42,988 nucleotides of DNA. Origin: Reyranella soli (lineage in GTDB: Bacteria > Pseudomonadota > Alphaproteobacteria > Reyranellales > Reyranellaceae). Every line of letters begins with the position of its first letter. Position 1 is the first letter of the stretch. The position numbers and the translations under genes are program-made. The DNA is taken from assembly GCF_007992495.1 (NCBI RefSeq), contig NZ_BKAJ01000127.1, positions 1-42,988 on the forward strand, in the 5' to 3' direction. The notes under the pieces were generated by a model. That model did not search any database, was not told where the DNA came from, and saw only the letters and a list, made by a program, of their open reading frames with translations. This document shows, piece after piece, positions 8,377 through 16,228 of the stretch.

Positions 8377-8820
8377 CTAAGGCAGCGCTCCGATCATCTC
8401 GCGCAGGTTCTTGGGCCAGACCGTCGCCTCGGTCTGCGCCAGCTCGTCGAGCGACCACCAGCGATGCTCGACCATGACCTCGCGCTCCAGGTCGGTCCAG
8501 TCGGCCTTCGACAAGGCATTGTCGGTGACGCGGACCACGAAGAAACGTTCGTCCTGCACGACGTGCTCGCCGTCGGGCAGCTGCAGCACCACCTCACGGC
8601 GCGCGACTTCCGGGCCGACACTGTCGCGCCGCAGGCCGGTCTCCTCGACCAATTCGCGCAAGGCCGCCTGCTCCAGAGTCTCGCCATCCTCGACGCCGCC
8701 GCCCGGCGTGCCCCAGAAATCCTGTCCGGCGAGCGGACCGCGTTTGTAGACGAACCGGAACAGCAGGATCCGGCCCGCCTGGTCGAGAATCAGAAACCGG
8801 GCGGACAGTCGCCGGCGCAT
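8377..8820 (-). CDS. Nudix hydrolase
   Basis: A 147-residue Nudix-fold pyrophosphohydrolase. The Nudix box is complete: GGGVEDGETLEQAAL followed by RELVEETG, giving the GX5EX7REUXEE pattern whose glutamates bind Mg2+. It also has WGTPGGG before the box, common in ADP-ribose/mutator-type enzymes. The substrate (nucleoside diphosphate linked to a moiety X) cannot be specified. The ATG at 8820 shares one base with the TGA of the acyltransferase, so the gene is the coupled last member of the 16081-8377 run. A longer in-frame extension upstream is only the shadow of the acyltransferase. Confidence 0.92.
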   Translation of the reverse strand: MRRRLSARFLILDQAGRILLFRFVYKRGPLAGQDFWGTPGGGVEDGETLEQAALRELVEETGLRRDSVGPEVARREVVLQLPDGEHVVQDERFFVVRVTDNALSKADWTDLEREVMVEHRWWSLDELAQTEATVWPKNLREMIGALP

Positions 8821-9932
8821 CACAGGATCCGGCTCAAGCCGGGGATGCGGCGGAACACCAGCCCGGACAAGGCGAAGGTCGCGACGGCGGCGCCGGCCGT
8901 CAGCAGCAGGGCTTTGACGAGCGCGGGTGCGGCGAGCGCATGGAGCAGCAGGGCGAGCGCGATCAGCACCGGCGGATGAAACAGATAGACGGCGAAGGCA
9001 TTGTCCGAGAGGAACCTCGTCCGCCGGCCCTGATGGTCGAAATATCGCCGGTAGAGCGCCAGCAAAGCGAAGCTCATGCCCACGCATACCAGCGATTCCC
9101 AGAGCGACTTGCCGGCGCTGACCGGATTGACGCCGCCATTGTATGGCGTCGTGTCGTGATCGAGCGCACCGCCCGCGACGATCAGCACGGCGAGCAGCGG
9201 CAGGGACAGCAGCAGCGCGCCGATCGCCCAGCGCGAGGCCAGGCGCTGCGGCAGCTCATCGAGCCAGCGGCCGCGCCAGGCGATGACGCCTGCGGCGAAC
9301 ATCATGATGTATTGCGGGACATCGCCGGGATGCATGTTGAGCACCGAGACCGTCTCGGGCACGCCGATGCGCACCACGAACGTCGCCAGCGCCATGCCGA
9401 CGATGAAGGCAAGGACGGTCTGGCTACCGGGCTGTCCGACGGGCTTCGCGACTCCCGGCCAAGCCTGCCGCAACAGCGCGTAGGCGAGCGACAGGAGAAA
9501 TGCGCAAAACCACATCGGTCCCGTCTCGGACAGCCATTCGCCGTCGCTGAGATGGACGATCCATTGGTGGCCGAAGCCGCCGCCGCCCCATGTCCGGGAC
9601 AGGAAATACTGCGTCAGCGGACCGATCACGAGCATGTAGAGCAGCGTCGGCACGCCGAGCCGCAGCAGGCGGTCGCGGCTGAAGCGGGCCGATCCCTTAC
9701 GGTCGAAGGCCGGTGCGGCGAAATAGCCGGCGATGAAGAACAGCAGCGCCATGAAGAAGGCCTGCAGGAACGTCTGATAGAGGCCGAAGGCCAGGATGGT
9801 GCCGAAGCCCGCGTCACCGCGGTCGGTGTAGTACCAGCTGCCGAACGGGCTGTAGGTGTCGGCCGCATGCATGCTCAACACCAGCAGGATCATGGTCCAG
9901 CGGATGTTGTCGATGAAGGCGAGCCGGCGCAT
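8820..9932 (-). CDS. Acyltransferase family 3 membrane protein
   Basis: A 370-residue integral membrane protein with about ten hydrophobic segments and the acyltransferase-3 opening DNIRWTMILLVLSMHA, where the conserved Arg and His (R11 and H22) of the first helix are present. Family members (OafA, OpgC/MdoC, NodX types) transfer acetyl, succinyl or other acyl groups to sugars, glucans or lipids at the cytoplasmic membrane. FIAGYFAAPAFDRKG and the C-terminal LSDNAFAVYLFHPP are also typical. It lies six bases after the dehydratase-like gene and overlaps the Nudix gene by one base. The acceptor is unknown; an OpgC-like role is only one possibility. Confidence 0.88.
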   Translation of the reverse strand: MRRLAFIDNIRWTMILLVLSMHAADTYSPFGSWYYTDRGDAGFGTILAFGLYQTFLQAFFMALLFFIAGYFAAPAFDRKGSARFSRDRLLRLGVPTLLYMLVIGPLTQYFLSRTWGGGGFGHQWIVHLSDGEWLSETGPMWFCAFLLSLAYALLRQAWPGVAKPVGQPGSQTVLAFIVGMALATFVVRIGVPETVSVLNMHPGDVPQYIMMFAAGVIAWRGRWLDELPQRLASRWAIGALLLSLPLLAVLIVAGGALDHDTTPYNGGVNPVSAGKSLWESLVCVGMSFALLALYRRYFDHQGRRTRFLSDNAFAVYLFHPPVLIALALLLHALAAPALVKALLLTAGAAVATFALSGLVFRRIPGLSRIL

Positions 9933-9938
9933 GCTTGG

Positions 9939-10862
9939 TTAGGCGATGCTCGCCAGCTCCGTGTTGGCGCCGCAGATCAGCGTGGCGACGCGTTCGCCGG
10001 CAGCGCGCCGATAGGCGCCCGTCATCAGAGCCGCCACGCCCGCTGCACCGGAGGGCTCGGCGACGACATGCAGCTCCTCCCACAGGGCACGCTGCGCCTT
10101 GCGCACCGCTTCGTCGGTCACCAGCACCGATTCAGCGACCAGATTCTGTGCCACCTCGAAGTTGGGCGTGCCGATGCGGCTTGCCCCGAGCGCGTCAGCG
10201 GCAATACCGGAAATCTTCACGTCGACCGGGTGGCCGGCCTTCAACGCCTCGTGCAGCGTCGGCGTGCCTTCGGTCTCGACGGCGACGATTCTGATGCCCT
10301 GGCCGATGGCGGCGGCGCAGCCCGCGATCAGCCCCCCGCCGCCGACCGCCACGAGCAAAGTGTCGAACGTCGCCTGCTCGGCGAATTCGAGCGCGACGCT
10401 GCCGGCGCCCGCGAACACCACGGGATCCTCGTAAGCCTGGACCACGAGCGCGCCGGTTTCGGCGGCGCGCTTGTCGCTGGCCGCCCTCGCTTCGGCATAA
10501 ACAGCGCCGACCTGGTGCACGACGGCGCCGTAGCTCTTGAGCCGCGCCACCTTGGCGGGCGAAGAGATGGTCGGCACGAAGATCTCAGCCTTGTGTCCGA
10601 GCGCACGAGCGGCGTAGGCGACGGCGACGCCGTGGTTGCCACCCGAGGCCGCGATCACGCCGGCGGGCGGCACCGTCGAGGCGAGCAGTTTGTGGAACGC
10701 GCCACGGCCCTTGAACGTGCCGCTTACTTGCAGCGATTCGAGCTTCAGCGCCATCGGTTGGCGATGGCCAAGCGATCCCCCCGGCAGCTCGATCACCGGC
10801 GTGCGGCGGACATGCGGTCGGATGAGGCTCCAGGCGGCCTCGACGTCTTTGCGGCCGATCAT
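9939..10862 (-). CDS. Threonine/serine dehydratase-like PLP enzyme (fold type II)
   Basis: A 307-residue cytoplasmic PLP enzyme. The cofactor lysine is K51 in VSGTFKGRGA, the substrate/phosphate-contacting loop is SGGNHG (73-78), and the glycine-rich PLP phosphate cup is VGGGGLIAG further on. The C-terminal metal/PLP region has CGANTE. The short length without an ACT domain matches catabolic threonine dehydratases, serine racemases and hydroxyaspartate dehydratases, not biosynthetic IlvA. It lies two bases after the PhnZ-like oxygenase and six before the acyltransferase in a tight run. That suggests the beta-elimination substrate is a hydroxy amino acid made or used by its neighbours, but this is inference. 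Confidence 0.9.
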   Translation of the reverse strand: MIGRKDVEAAWSLIRPHVRRTPVIELPGGSLGHRQPMALKLESLQVSGTFKGRGAFHKLLASTVPPAGVIAASGGNHGVAVAYAARALGHKAEIFVPTISSPAKVARLKSYGAVVHQVGAVYAEARAASDKRAAETGALVVQAYEDPVVFAGAGSVALEFAEQATFDTLLVAVGGGGLIAGCAAAIGQGIRIVAVETEGTPTLHEALKAGHPVDVKISGIAADALGASRIGTPNFEVAQNLVAESVLVTDEAVRKAQRALWEELHVVAEPSGAAGVAALMTGAYRRAAGERVATLICGANTELASIA

Positions 10863-10864
10863 GA

Positions 10865-11413
10865 TCAGAGACGGCAGGCTGCGACGTGGCGCAGGTAGTG
10901 GTCGAAGTCCGGCGTGGTGGCGCGCGGGTCCTTGGCGGCCTCGTCGTAGCGGCGCAGGCGCACGGCCTCGGCATGGTGCGGGTTGGCGCGGAAGGCTTCG
11001 ATCTCGTCGGCCGACATCAGCCCACCCTGCAGCTTCAGGCTTCTAACCGAATCGGGCGCGAGCTTGCCGAAGTAGTCGGACTCGACCGTGCAGAGGTAAC
11101 GCTTGGCCGCGACATGCAGGCGGACCGGCTCGCTGACCGCAGGACCGAAGCGCTCGGCGAGCCACTTCGCCCCCAGCTCCTCGTGCACGTCGTCGAGGCC
11201 GCGCGAGGCCGGATCCTCGCCGAGTTTATGGATCATGTGGCCAACATCGTGCAGCAGCGAGGCGAGCACGGTGGCGGGCGGCGCATCGTCGGCCTCGGCA
11301 TGGGCCGCAGACTGCAATGCGTGCTGGAGCTGGTTGATGGCGCTCAAGCCGTAGCGCTTGGTGGCGCGGCCGACGAAGATGTCCAAGAGTTCCTGGCGCA
11401 GGGGATCGCTCAT
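10865..11413 (-). CDS. PhnZ-like HD-domain oxygenase (mixed-valent di-iron type)
   Basis: A 182-residue HD-domain protein that matches the phosphonate-degradation HD oxygenases (PhnZ, TmpB), which cleave C-P bonds of hydroxylated aminophosphonates using a mixed-valent di-iron centre. The ligand set is intact: H31, H55-D56, H59, H77, H100, K104 and D157 line up with the PhnZ set at a nearly constant offset. The C-terminal family block KRYLC, then YFGKLAPDSVRSLKLQGG, is also present. The tyrosine Y21 aligns with PhnZ Y24, but the glutamate expected three residues on (E27 in PhnZ) is a serine here, hinting at a different substrate. No phosphonate transporter or phn gene is nearby. The start overlaps the upstream stop by four bases. 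Confidence 0.82.
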   Translation of the reverse strand: MSDPLRQELLDIFVGRATKRYGLSAINQLQHALQSAAHAEADDAPPATVLASLLHDVGHMIHKLGEDPASRGLDDVHEELGAKWLAERFGPAVSEPVRLHVAAKRYLCTVESDYFGKLAPDSVRSLKLQGGLMSADEIEAFRANPHHAEAVRLRRYDEAAKDPRATTPDFDHYLRHVAACRL

Positions 11414-12438
11414 GCGCTCTTCTTATCACGAACCACCGCATAACCGGGAATCATAGCCAGTGCGGCTTTCAGGGGATCGGGCCGCCACGCGCGCGTAACA
11501 AAATCGCCATGCATGTCGAGGCCGCCGCACGGCACGAAGGCCACGGTGCCGGGATTGAGCGTCGCGGGCAGGGCCTTGACGTAAGGCACGCGCTTCTTGT
11601 CGAGCATGCCCTGCAGGGCCGCGTTCTCGTCCTTGGTCGACTCGGTGTAGGCGCTGAGCAGGAAGGCCTGCCGCCGGCGCGCCGCCATCCAGGCGGCGTA
11701 CTTGTCCTCGTCGCCGTAGAGCGCATCCAGCAGGATCGCGCCCTTGACCCGGTGATTGGCGCCACCACGGTCGAGGGCATAGGCCGCCGACAGGTAGCCG
11801 CCGCTGTAGGCCACGAGCACGACCGGCGCGAGGTTGAGCTGCCGGCCGGCACCGCGATCGCCGTAGAGCCGCATCAGCCGCTCGGCCGCCTCGTCGACAT
11901 AGGCGGCGAAGTGGCCGGGCTTCCAGAAATTGCCGGCGCTGGAATCGGCGGCATCGACGGCGAGCTGCGGCGCCACCAGGGCGATGTTCTGCCCGGACTC
12001 GGCGATCTGCCGCGGCACGGCCTGGCGCACCATCACGTCGCGCTCCAGCGTGGCGCCCTGGCCGTGAAAATAGAGCACGATCAGCACCGGACGTTGCGGA
12101 TCGAAGCCGGCCGGCAGATAGAGCAGCGAGCGGCGGTCGTTGTAGGTCGGCTGCTCCCAGTAGACCGTGCCGCCCAGGCTGGTATGGCCGAGCTGCCTGC
12201 CGTTCTTGACGTCGAGGAACGGCTTGTTGCTGCCGGGAACGGCACTGCGATAGGGAAAGGCCGAGGCGTTGAAGGCGACGAGCTGCGTCTTGCCGTCCTT
12301 CAGCGGCTGCGGGCCAAAGGGCTTGGGCGTCGCGGCCGCCTTCGCAGGCGTCTGCTTGCTCGGCTTCTTCTTTGTCGTGCGGGCATGCGCGGCGGTCGGC
12401 ATCAGCAAGGCCCCCAGCAGCAGCGCCCGCCGCTTCAC
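11410..12438 (-). CDS. Exported alpha/beta hydrolase (esterase-like)
   Basis: A 342-residue protein with an N-terminal signal (VKRRALLLGALLMPTAAHA, cut about residue 19), a Lys/Pro/Ala-rich linker (21-45) and a hydrolase domain. VLYFHGQG (121-128) is the oxyanion strand-turn, the nucleophile is S212 in AYSGGYLSA, and D239 and H310 are candidate triad partners. It looks nearest to PHB-depolymerase/feruloyl-esterase-like hydrolases, acting outside the cytoplasm. The start is GTG at 12438: it overlaps the TGA of the membrane protein as GTGA, and the signal peptide begins right there. Its stop overlaps the HD oxygenase start in the same way. The substrate is unknown. Confidence 0.8.
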   Translation of the reverse strand: MKRRALLLGALLMPTAAHARTTKKKPSKQTPAKAAATPKPFGPQPLKDGKTQLVAFNASAFPYRSAVPGSNKPFLDVKNGRQLGHTSLGGTVYWEQPTYNDRRSLLYLPAGFDPQRPVLIVLYFHGQGATLERDVMVRQAVPRQIAESGQNIALVAPQLAVDAADSSAGNFWKPGHFAAYVDEAAERLMRLYGDRGAGRQLNLAPVVLVAYSGGYLSAAYALDRGGANHRVKGAILLDALYGDEDKYAAWMAARRRQAFLLSAYTESTKDENAALQGMLDKKRVPYVKALPATLNPGTVAFVPCGGLDMHGDFVTRAWRPDPLKAALAMIPGYAVVRDKKSA

Positions 12439-15128
12439 GCCGCCGCAGGCCGGCCCACCCCCACTGCCTGGGGCTTGAGCGGCATCAGCACGGAGAAGAA
12501 CGCCGGCAGGGCCACGAGATAGGCGAAGGCGCCGACCAGCACCACGGCGGGCAAGCCGAAGCTCGTCGCCACGATTGGCACCAGCGCGGCGCCGATCACC
12601 GAGAAGCAGCCGTTGATGCCCCAGGCCCACAGGAACATGTGGTCCTTGCCCAGGCGACCCAGCGTGGTCATGGCCGTCGGCATGGGGAAACCCATCAGGA
12701 AGGCCGGCGGCAGGATCAGCAGCAGGCAGAGCACGATGCGCAGCGCGTAGGGCAGCGTGCCGATCCAGTCGAGCGCATAGTCGATGGTGAAGGCGTAGAA
12801 CGCCAGGATCGCAAAGATCGCCAGGAAGATCCTGGGCATCACGCTGCGCGCGCGATCGAGGAAACGCTCGGAGAAGAAGCTGCCGATGCCGGAGAAGACC
12901 AGCATGCCGGTGATCAGCACCGAGGCCGACACCGTGGCGTTGGAAAGCGCCAGGATGAAGTGGGAGATCATGCCCACCTCGACGATGATGTAGCCCAGCC
13001 CCAGGCACAGGAAATAGATCATCGTCCCGAACTTGCCGGGATAGCGGCTGAAGATGGTGCGCCAGCCGAAGATCAGGGGGAACAGCACCAGGGTGAAGGC
13101 GAAGATGGCGGCGATGCCGAGCGTCGCCCACAGGAGCAGATAGCCCCACTCGTCCTGCACCAACTCGAGCCGGTCGGTGAAGTTCAAGAGGTCCTTCACC
13201 TTGATGTAGGCGGCGAAGTACGGCTGGTGGTTGGTCAGCACGCGGGTGTCGAAGACGTACTCGTCCGCCACCTTGTTCCAGCCGCCGTTGATCAGGTAGT
13301 GCCACGCCAGCCGGCCGAGCACAGTCGCGGGCACGCGCGGCCCCTCTTGCGGCGCCGCCTCATCCTTGGCTTCGACCTTGGCGTCGGCACCGGTCGTGGT
13401 CATGCCCGGCGGCGGCTTGTCGTTGGGCTCCTTTTCTTCCGACGGGGCCGTCGGATCGGCCGGCGCGCCTTCGAAGAAGAACTGGTCGTGGTAGTCCTGC
13501 AGGATCTGCTTCAGATCGGCGGTGTCGACCTTGATGCCGGGATAGTAGATCGCGTCGAACGACATCGCCTTGGTGTGGGCGTTGAGCTTGGCAATCTCTT
13601 CCGGCGTGAAGCCGCCACGCTTGTAGAGCACGGTCGCGGTCGAAAGGTACGACGATGCGACGTAGAACTTGTTGGCAATGCCGTTCGAGTCCTTGTCCAG
13701 ATAGTCGACGATCTGTGCTGCCTGGGCCATCGTTGCATAGAGCTTCAGCACCGACTTGGGCGGTTCTTCCTTGTTCCACAGCGTCACCGAGAGAATCCCG
13801 CCGGGCTTCAGCGCCCGCATGTAGGATTCCATCGCCTCGCGGGTATAGGAGTACTTCTCGACGATGGAGAAGCCGCCCGGGCTCGACAGGCCGGCCGAAT
13901 CGGCCAGCGACAGGTCGATGACGTCGTAGCGGTTCTTGGTGTGGGCGACGTAGAGGCGGCCGTCATAGTCGATGACGGAGACCTTGGGATTGTTGAGGAT
14001 GTCGCCAGTGAAGTCGCGCAGCCCCTTGTCCTCGCGGAACGCCGTCAGGATCGCGGGATTGCCCTCGGCGACCGTGACATGGGCCGAGCCCGCCTTCAGC
14101 GCCACCGCGGTCGAGATGCCGCCGCCGAACTGGACGACGAAGGTGTCGGGGTTCTGCTTCAGGATGTACGGGTAGTACATCGACAGGTACTTGAAGTACG
14201 CCGTCTCGTTCGCCGGCAGGTCCTTGATGATGCCCGACGGTCCCTCGGAATCGATGTAGAGGCCGAGATAGGCGTTCTTCGGCATGGTCGGCAGGTTGAA
14301 CGCCGCGTTGTCCGACTGGCCCGGCGCGAAGTGCAGGTACGAGCTCGAGTAGATTTCGAGGTAGCCGAACGGCGAGGCGCGCTCGTAGGTGCGCTGGTTG
14401 TCGGGGAACTTGCGGGCGTAGCTGACGCCCTTGTAGTCCGACACGGCGAGCTTGGGGATGCCGAGCACGCCCGGCGCCGTGTAGTGCACCGCCGCCGACA
14501 GGATGGCCACGACCACGATGGCCAGGATGCCGCGCCGGTCGCCCAGCGCCACGAACCACAGGATGCCGCCCGCCAGCCACAGCAGCAGCGGCGCCATGAT
14601 CAGGTCGTCGGGGCGGAAGTAGTACATGGCGAGCAGCACGGAGAGACCGCACAGGCCCGAGCCGACGAGATCGGCGAAGTAGACGCGGTTGAAGGACTTC
14701 TGCGCCTTGAGGAAGACGACGCCGAGATAGAGGGCGCCCGCCAGGAATGGCAAAAAGTAGAGCACGAAGTTGGCAAACAGGCGCCACTTCTGCATCGGAT
14801 CCGACACCAGGAAGATGGCGTTGAACGGCACCTGCTGGGCGGCGAGGTTGCACACCACCATCAGCGGGCCGAAGGCCAGCAAGGCACCCTTGACCGCACC
14901 TACCCAGTGGCGTTCGAACCAGCCCTTGCCGACGCACATCACGGCGCTGGTCAGGCCGAAGCCGAACATGGCGAGGCTCACCACCAGCGAGCCGAAATGG
15001 GCCCAGCTGCCGACGGAGAACACGCGCATGATGCCGATCTGCAGCGCAATGATGCTGCCGGCGACGAGGCCTACGGACAGGTAAAAGGTAAGCGGCGGGC
15101 GATGGTCGAGATCGACCGTGACGGTCAA
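12435..15128 (-). CDS. Large membrane protein with spermidine-synthase-like SAM-binding domain
   Basis: An 897-residue polytopic protein. About six or seven transmembrane segments (roughly 12-215) precede a soluble spermidine-synthase/methyltransferase-like domain (about 240-560), then a charged Pro/Glu/Lys-rich linker (570-610) and a second membrane block (about 660-890). The SAM-site glycine loop is FGGGIST (334-340) and the ribose-binding acid is E355 in VAEGNP. The motif that carries the catalytic aspartate in true SpeE reads YDVIDLSLADS (401-411), so polyamine synthesis is doubtful. The start is TTG at 15128, seven bases after GGAG; no ATG start is better placed. The stop overlaps the next gene's GTG. 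Confidence 0.83.
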   Translation of the reverse strand: MTVTVDLDHRPPLTFYLSVGLVAGSIIALQIGIMRVFSVGSWAHFGSLVVSLAMFGFGLTSAVMCVGKGWFERHWVGAVKGALLAFGPLMVVCNLAAQQVPFNAIFLVSDPMQKWRLFANFVLYFLPFLAGALYLGVVFLKAQKSFNRVYFADLVGSGLCGLSVLLAMYYFRPDDLIMAPLLLWLAGGILWFVALGDRRGILAIVVVAILSAAVHYTAPGVLGIPKLAVSDYKGVSYARKFPDNQRTYERASPFGYLEIYSSSYLHFAPGQSDNAAFNLPTMPKNAYLGLYIDSEGPSGIIKDLPANETAYFKYLSMYYPYILKQNPDTFVVQFGGGISTAVALKAGSAHVTVAEGNPAILTAFREDKGLRDFTGDILNNPKVSVIDYDGRLYVAHTKNRYDVIDLSLADSAGLSSPGGFSIVEKYSYTREAMESYMRALKPGGILSVTLWNKEEPPKSVLKLYATMAQAAQIVDYLDKDSNGIANKFYVASSYLSTATVLYKRGGFTPEEIAKLNAHTKAMSFDAIYYPGIKVDTADLKQILQDYHDQFFFEGAPADPTAPSEEKEPNDKPPPGMTTTGADAKVEAKDEAAPQEGPRVPATVLGRLAWHYLINGGWNKVADEYVFDTRVLTNHQPYFAAYIKVKDLLNFTDRLELVQDEWGYLLLWATLGIAAIFAFTLVLFPLIFGWRTIFSRYPGKFGTMIYFLCLGLGYIIVEVGMISHFILALSNATVSASVLITGMLVFSGIGSFFSERFLDRARSVMPRIFLAIFAILAFYAFTIDYALDWIGTLPYALRIVLCLLLILPPAFLMGFPMPTAMTTLGRLGKDHMFLWAWGINGCFSVIGAALVPIVATSFGLPAVVLVGAFAYLVALPAFFSVLMPLKPQAVGVGRPAAA

Positions 15129-15208
15129 GGGGGGACTCCGTTGTTGGGCCGTCGTTGCGGCCGAGGTGGGCTGCGCGTGCAGTGCGCGCAGCCCCTCAAC
15201 GCACCCGC

Positions 15209-16081
15209 CTAGCGGTTATGCGTACCGACGATCTTGTCGCCTTCGAGCTTGGTGAAGGGCACGAACGGCACGATCTTGCCGCCGTAGATGTCCTCGCGGG
15301 TCGTTGTGATCGAGCCGTCGGCGCCCTGGGTCTTGGTGACCTTGAGCACGCGCTGCGCGCCCGGCGGGCCGACCGGGATCACCATCAGGCCGCCCGACTT
15401 GAGCTGCTGCAGCAGCGGCGGCGGCACGTGGTCGATACCGCAGGTCACGATGATCTTGTCGAAGGGGCCGGCCTCTTCCCAGCCATAGTAGCCGTCGGCC
15501 GCCTTGGTCTTGATGTGCTTGAACTCGGTGTAGCCCTTCTCGATCAGCTTGTCGTAGAGGCCGCGGGTGCGGGCCGCCAGCGGGGCGATGATCTCGATCG
15601 TGTAGGCGTTCTCGGTCAGGTTGGCGATGTAGGCCGACTGCACGCCCGACCCGGTGCCGATCTCCAGCACCTTCTCGCCGCGCTTGACGTCGATCACGTT
15701 GGTCATGCGGCCCTGGACGTGCGGGCCGGACATGGTCACGCCATAGCCGATGTCGAGGAAGGCGTGCTCGTAGGCGCGCTTGTGGATCGCCGGGTTGATC
15801 GCCGAGAACTCCTCGCGCGGCGTCAGCAGGAAGGCGCGGATGGTCGCCTGGCCCCAGATGTCCTTGTTGCGGACCAGGGCCTGGAAGCGGTCCCAGCGCT
15901 GGCCGAGGAACACCGGATCCTCGCCCCGGGACTTGCCCCAGGCGATGAAATTCTCGCGCGTGTCGGTCGGCGGATTGAGATCCCAGCTGTAGGGCTTGAT
16001 GCTCGCCGCCTGCGCGGTCGTCGATACAAAACCGGCGGCAGCCAGCGCCGCGCTGCCGGAGACGAAGGTGCGTCTCTTCAA
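15209..16081 (-). CDS. Exported protein-L-isoaspartate O-methyltransferase homologue
   Basis: A 290-residue PCMT-family protein. Family blocks in order are TPREEF, YEHAFLDIGYGVTMS, the SAM loop VLEIGTGSG, IEIIAPLAARTR, and FDKIIVTCGIDHVPPPLL followed by GGLMVIPVG. Cytoplasmic PCMT repairs isoaspartyl residues using SAM and is about 210 residues. This protein has an N-terminal signal with a Tat-like core (KRRTFVSG) and a cut after AQA near residue 25. The TTG start at 16081 is preceded by a perfect AGGAGG six bases away, which outweighs the ATG at 16138. Export of a SAM-dependent enzyme is odd since SAM is cytoplasmic. It leads the 16081-8377 run, 80 bases before the spermidine-synthase-like gene. 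Confidence 0.85.
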   Translation of the reverse strand: MKRRTFVSGSAALAAAGFVSTTAQAASIKPYSWDLNPPTDTRENFIAWGKSRGEDPVFLGQRWDRFQALVRNKDIWGQATIRAFLLTPREEFSAINPAIHKRAYEHAFLDIGYGVTMSGPHVQGRMTNVIDVKRGEKVLEIGTGSGVQSAYIANLTENAYTIEIIAPLAARTRGLYDKLIEKGYTEFKHIKTKAADGYYGWEEAGPFDKIIVTCGIDHVPPPLLQQLKSGGLMVIPVGPPGAQRVLKVTKTQGADGSITTTREDIYGGKIVPFVPFTKLEGDKIVGTHNR

Positions 16082-16148
16082 GATAATCCTCCTTGGCGCG
16101 GCCCCCATTGAAGGAGGGGAAATCCGGGGCAACCGCACAACGAATTGA

Positions 16149-16194
16149 TACGGGAAATGTGGCGGATTTGCCAGTGCGCCCGTGTTACGGGAAA
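16149..16194. repeat. Pair of TACGGGAAA direct repeats in a divergent promoter region
   Basis: TACGGGAAA occurs at 16149-16157 and again at 16186-16194, start-to-start spacing 37 bp, in the gap between the divergent methyltransferase-like and Bug-type genes. The second copy is also part of a short inverted repeat (CCCGT GTT ACGGG). They could be regulator half-sites, but no protein partner is indicated. Confidence 0.3.
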
Positions 16195-16228
16195 CCTAAA
16201 CGATATTTAATGAACGCCGAGGAAACCC

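Noticed and set aside
8940..10898. A long plus-strand frame across the acyltransferase and dehydratase genes
   Set aside because: Spans two well-supported minus-strand genes and reads as GC-rich antisense sequence.
12372..15212. A 946-codon plus-strand open frame opposite the large membrane protein
   Set aside because: Composition is repetitive His/Arg/Gln/Asp with no family match; the minus strand encodes coherent membrane helices and a SAM loop.
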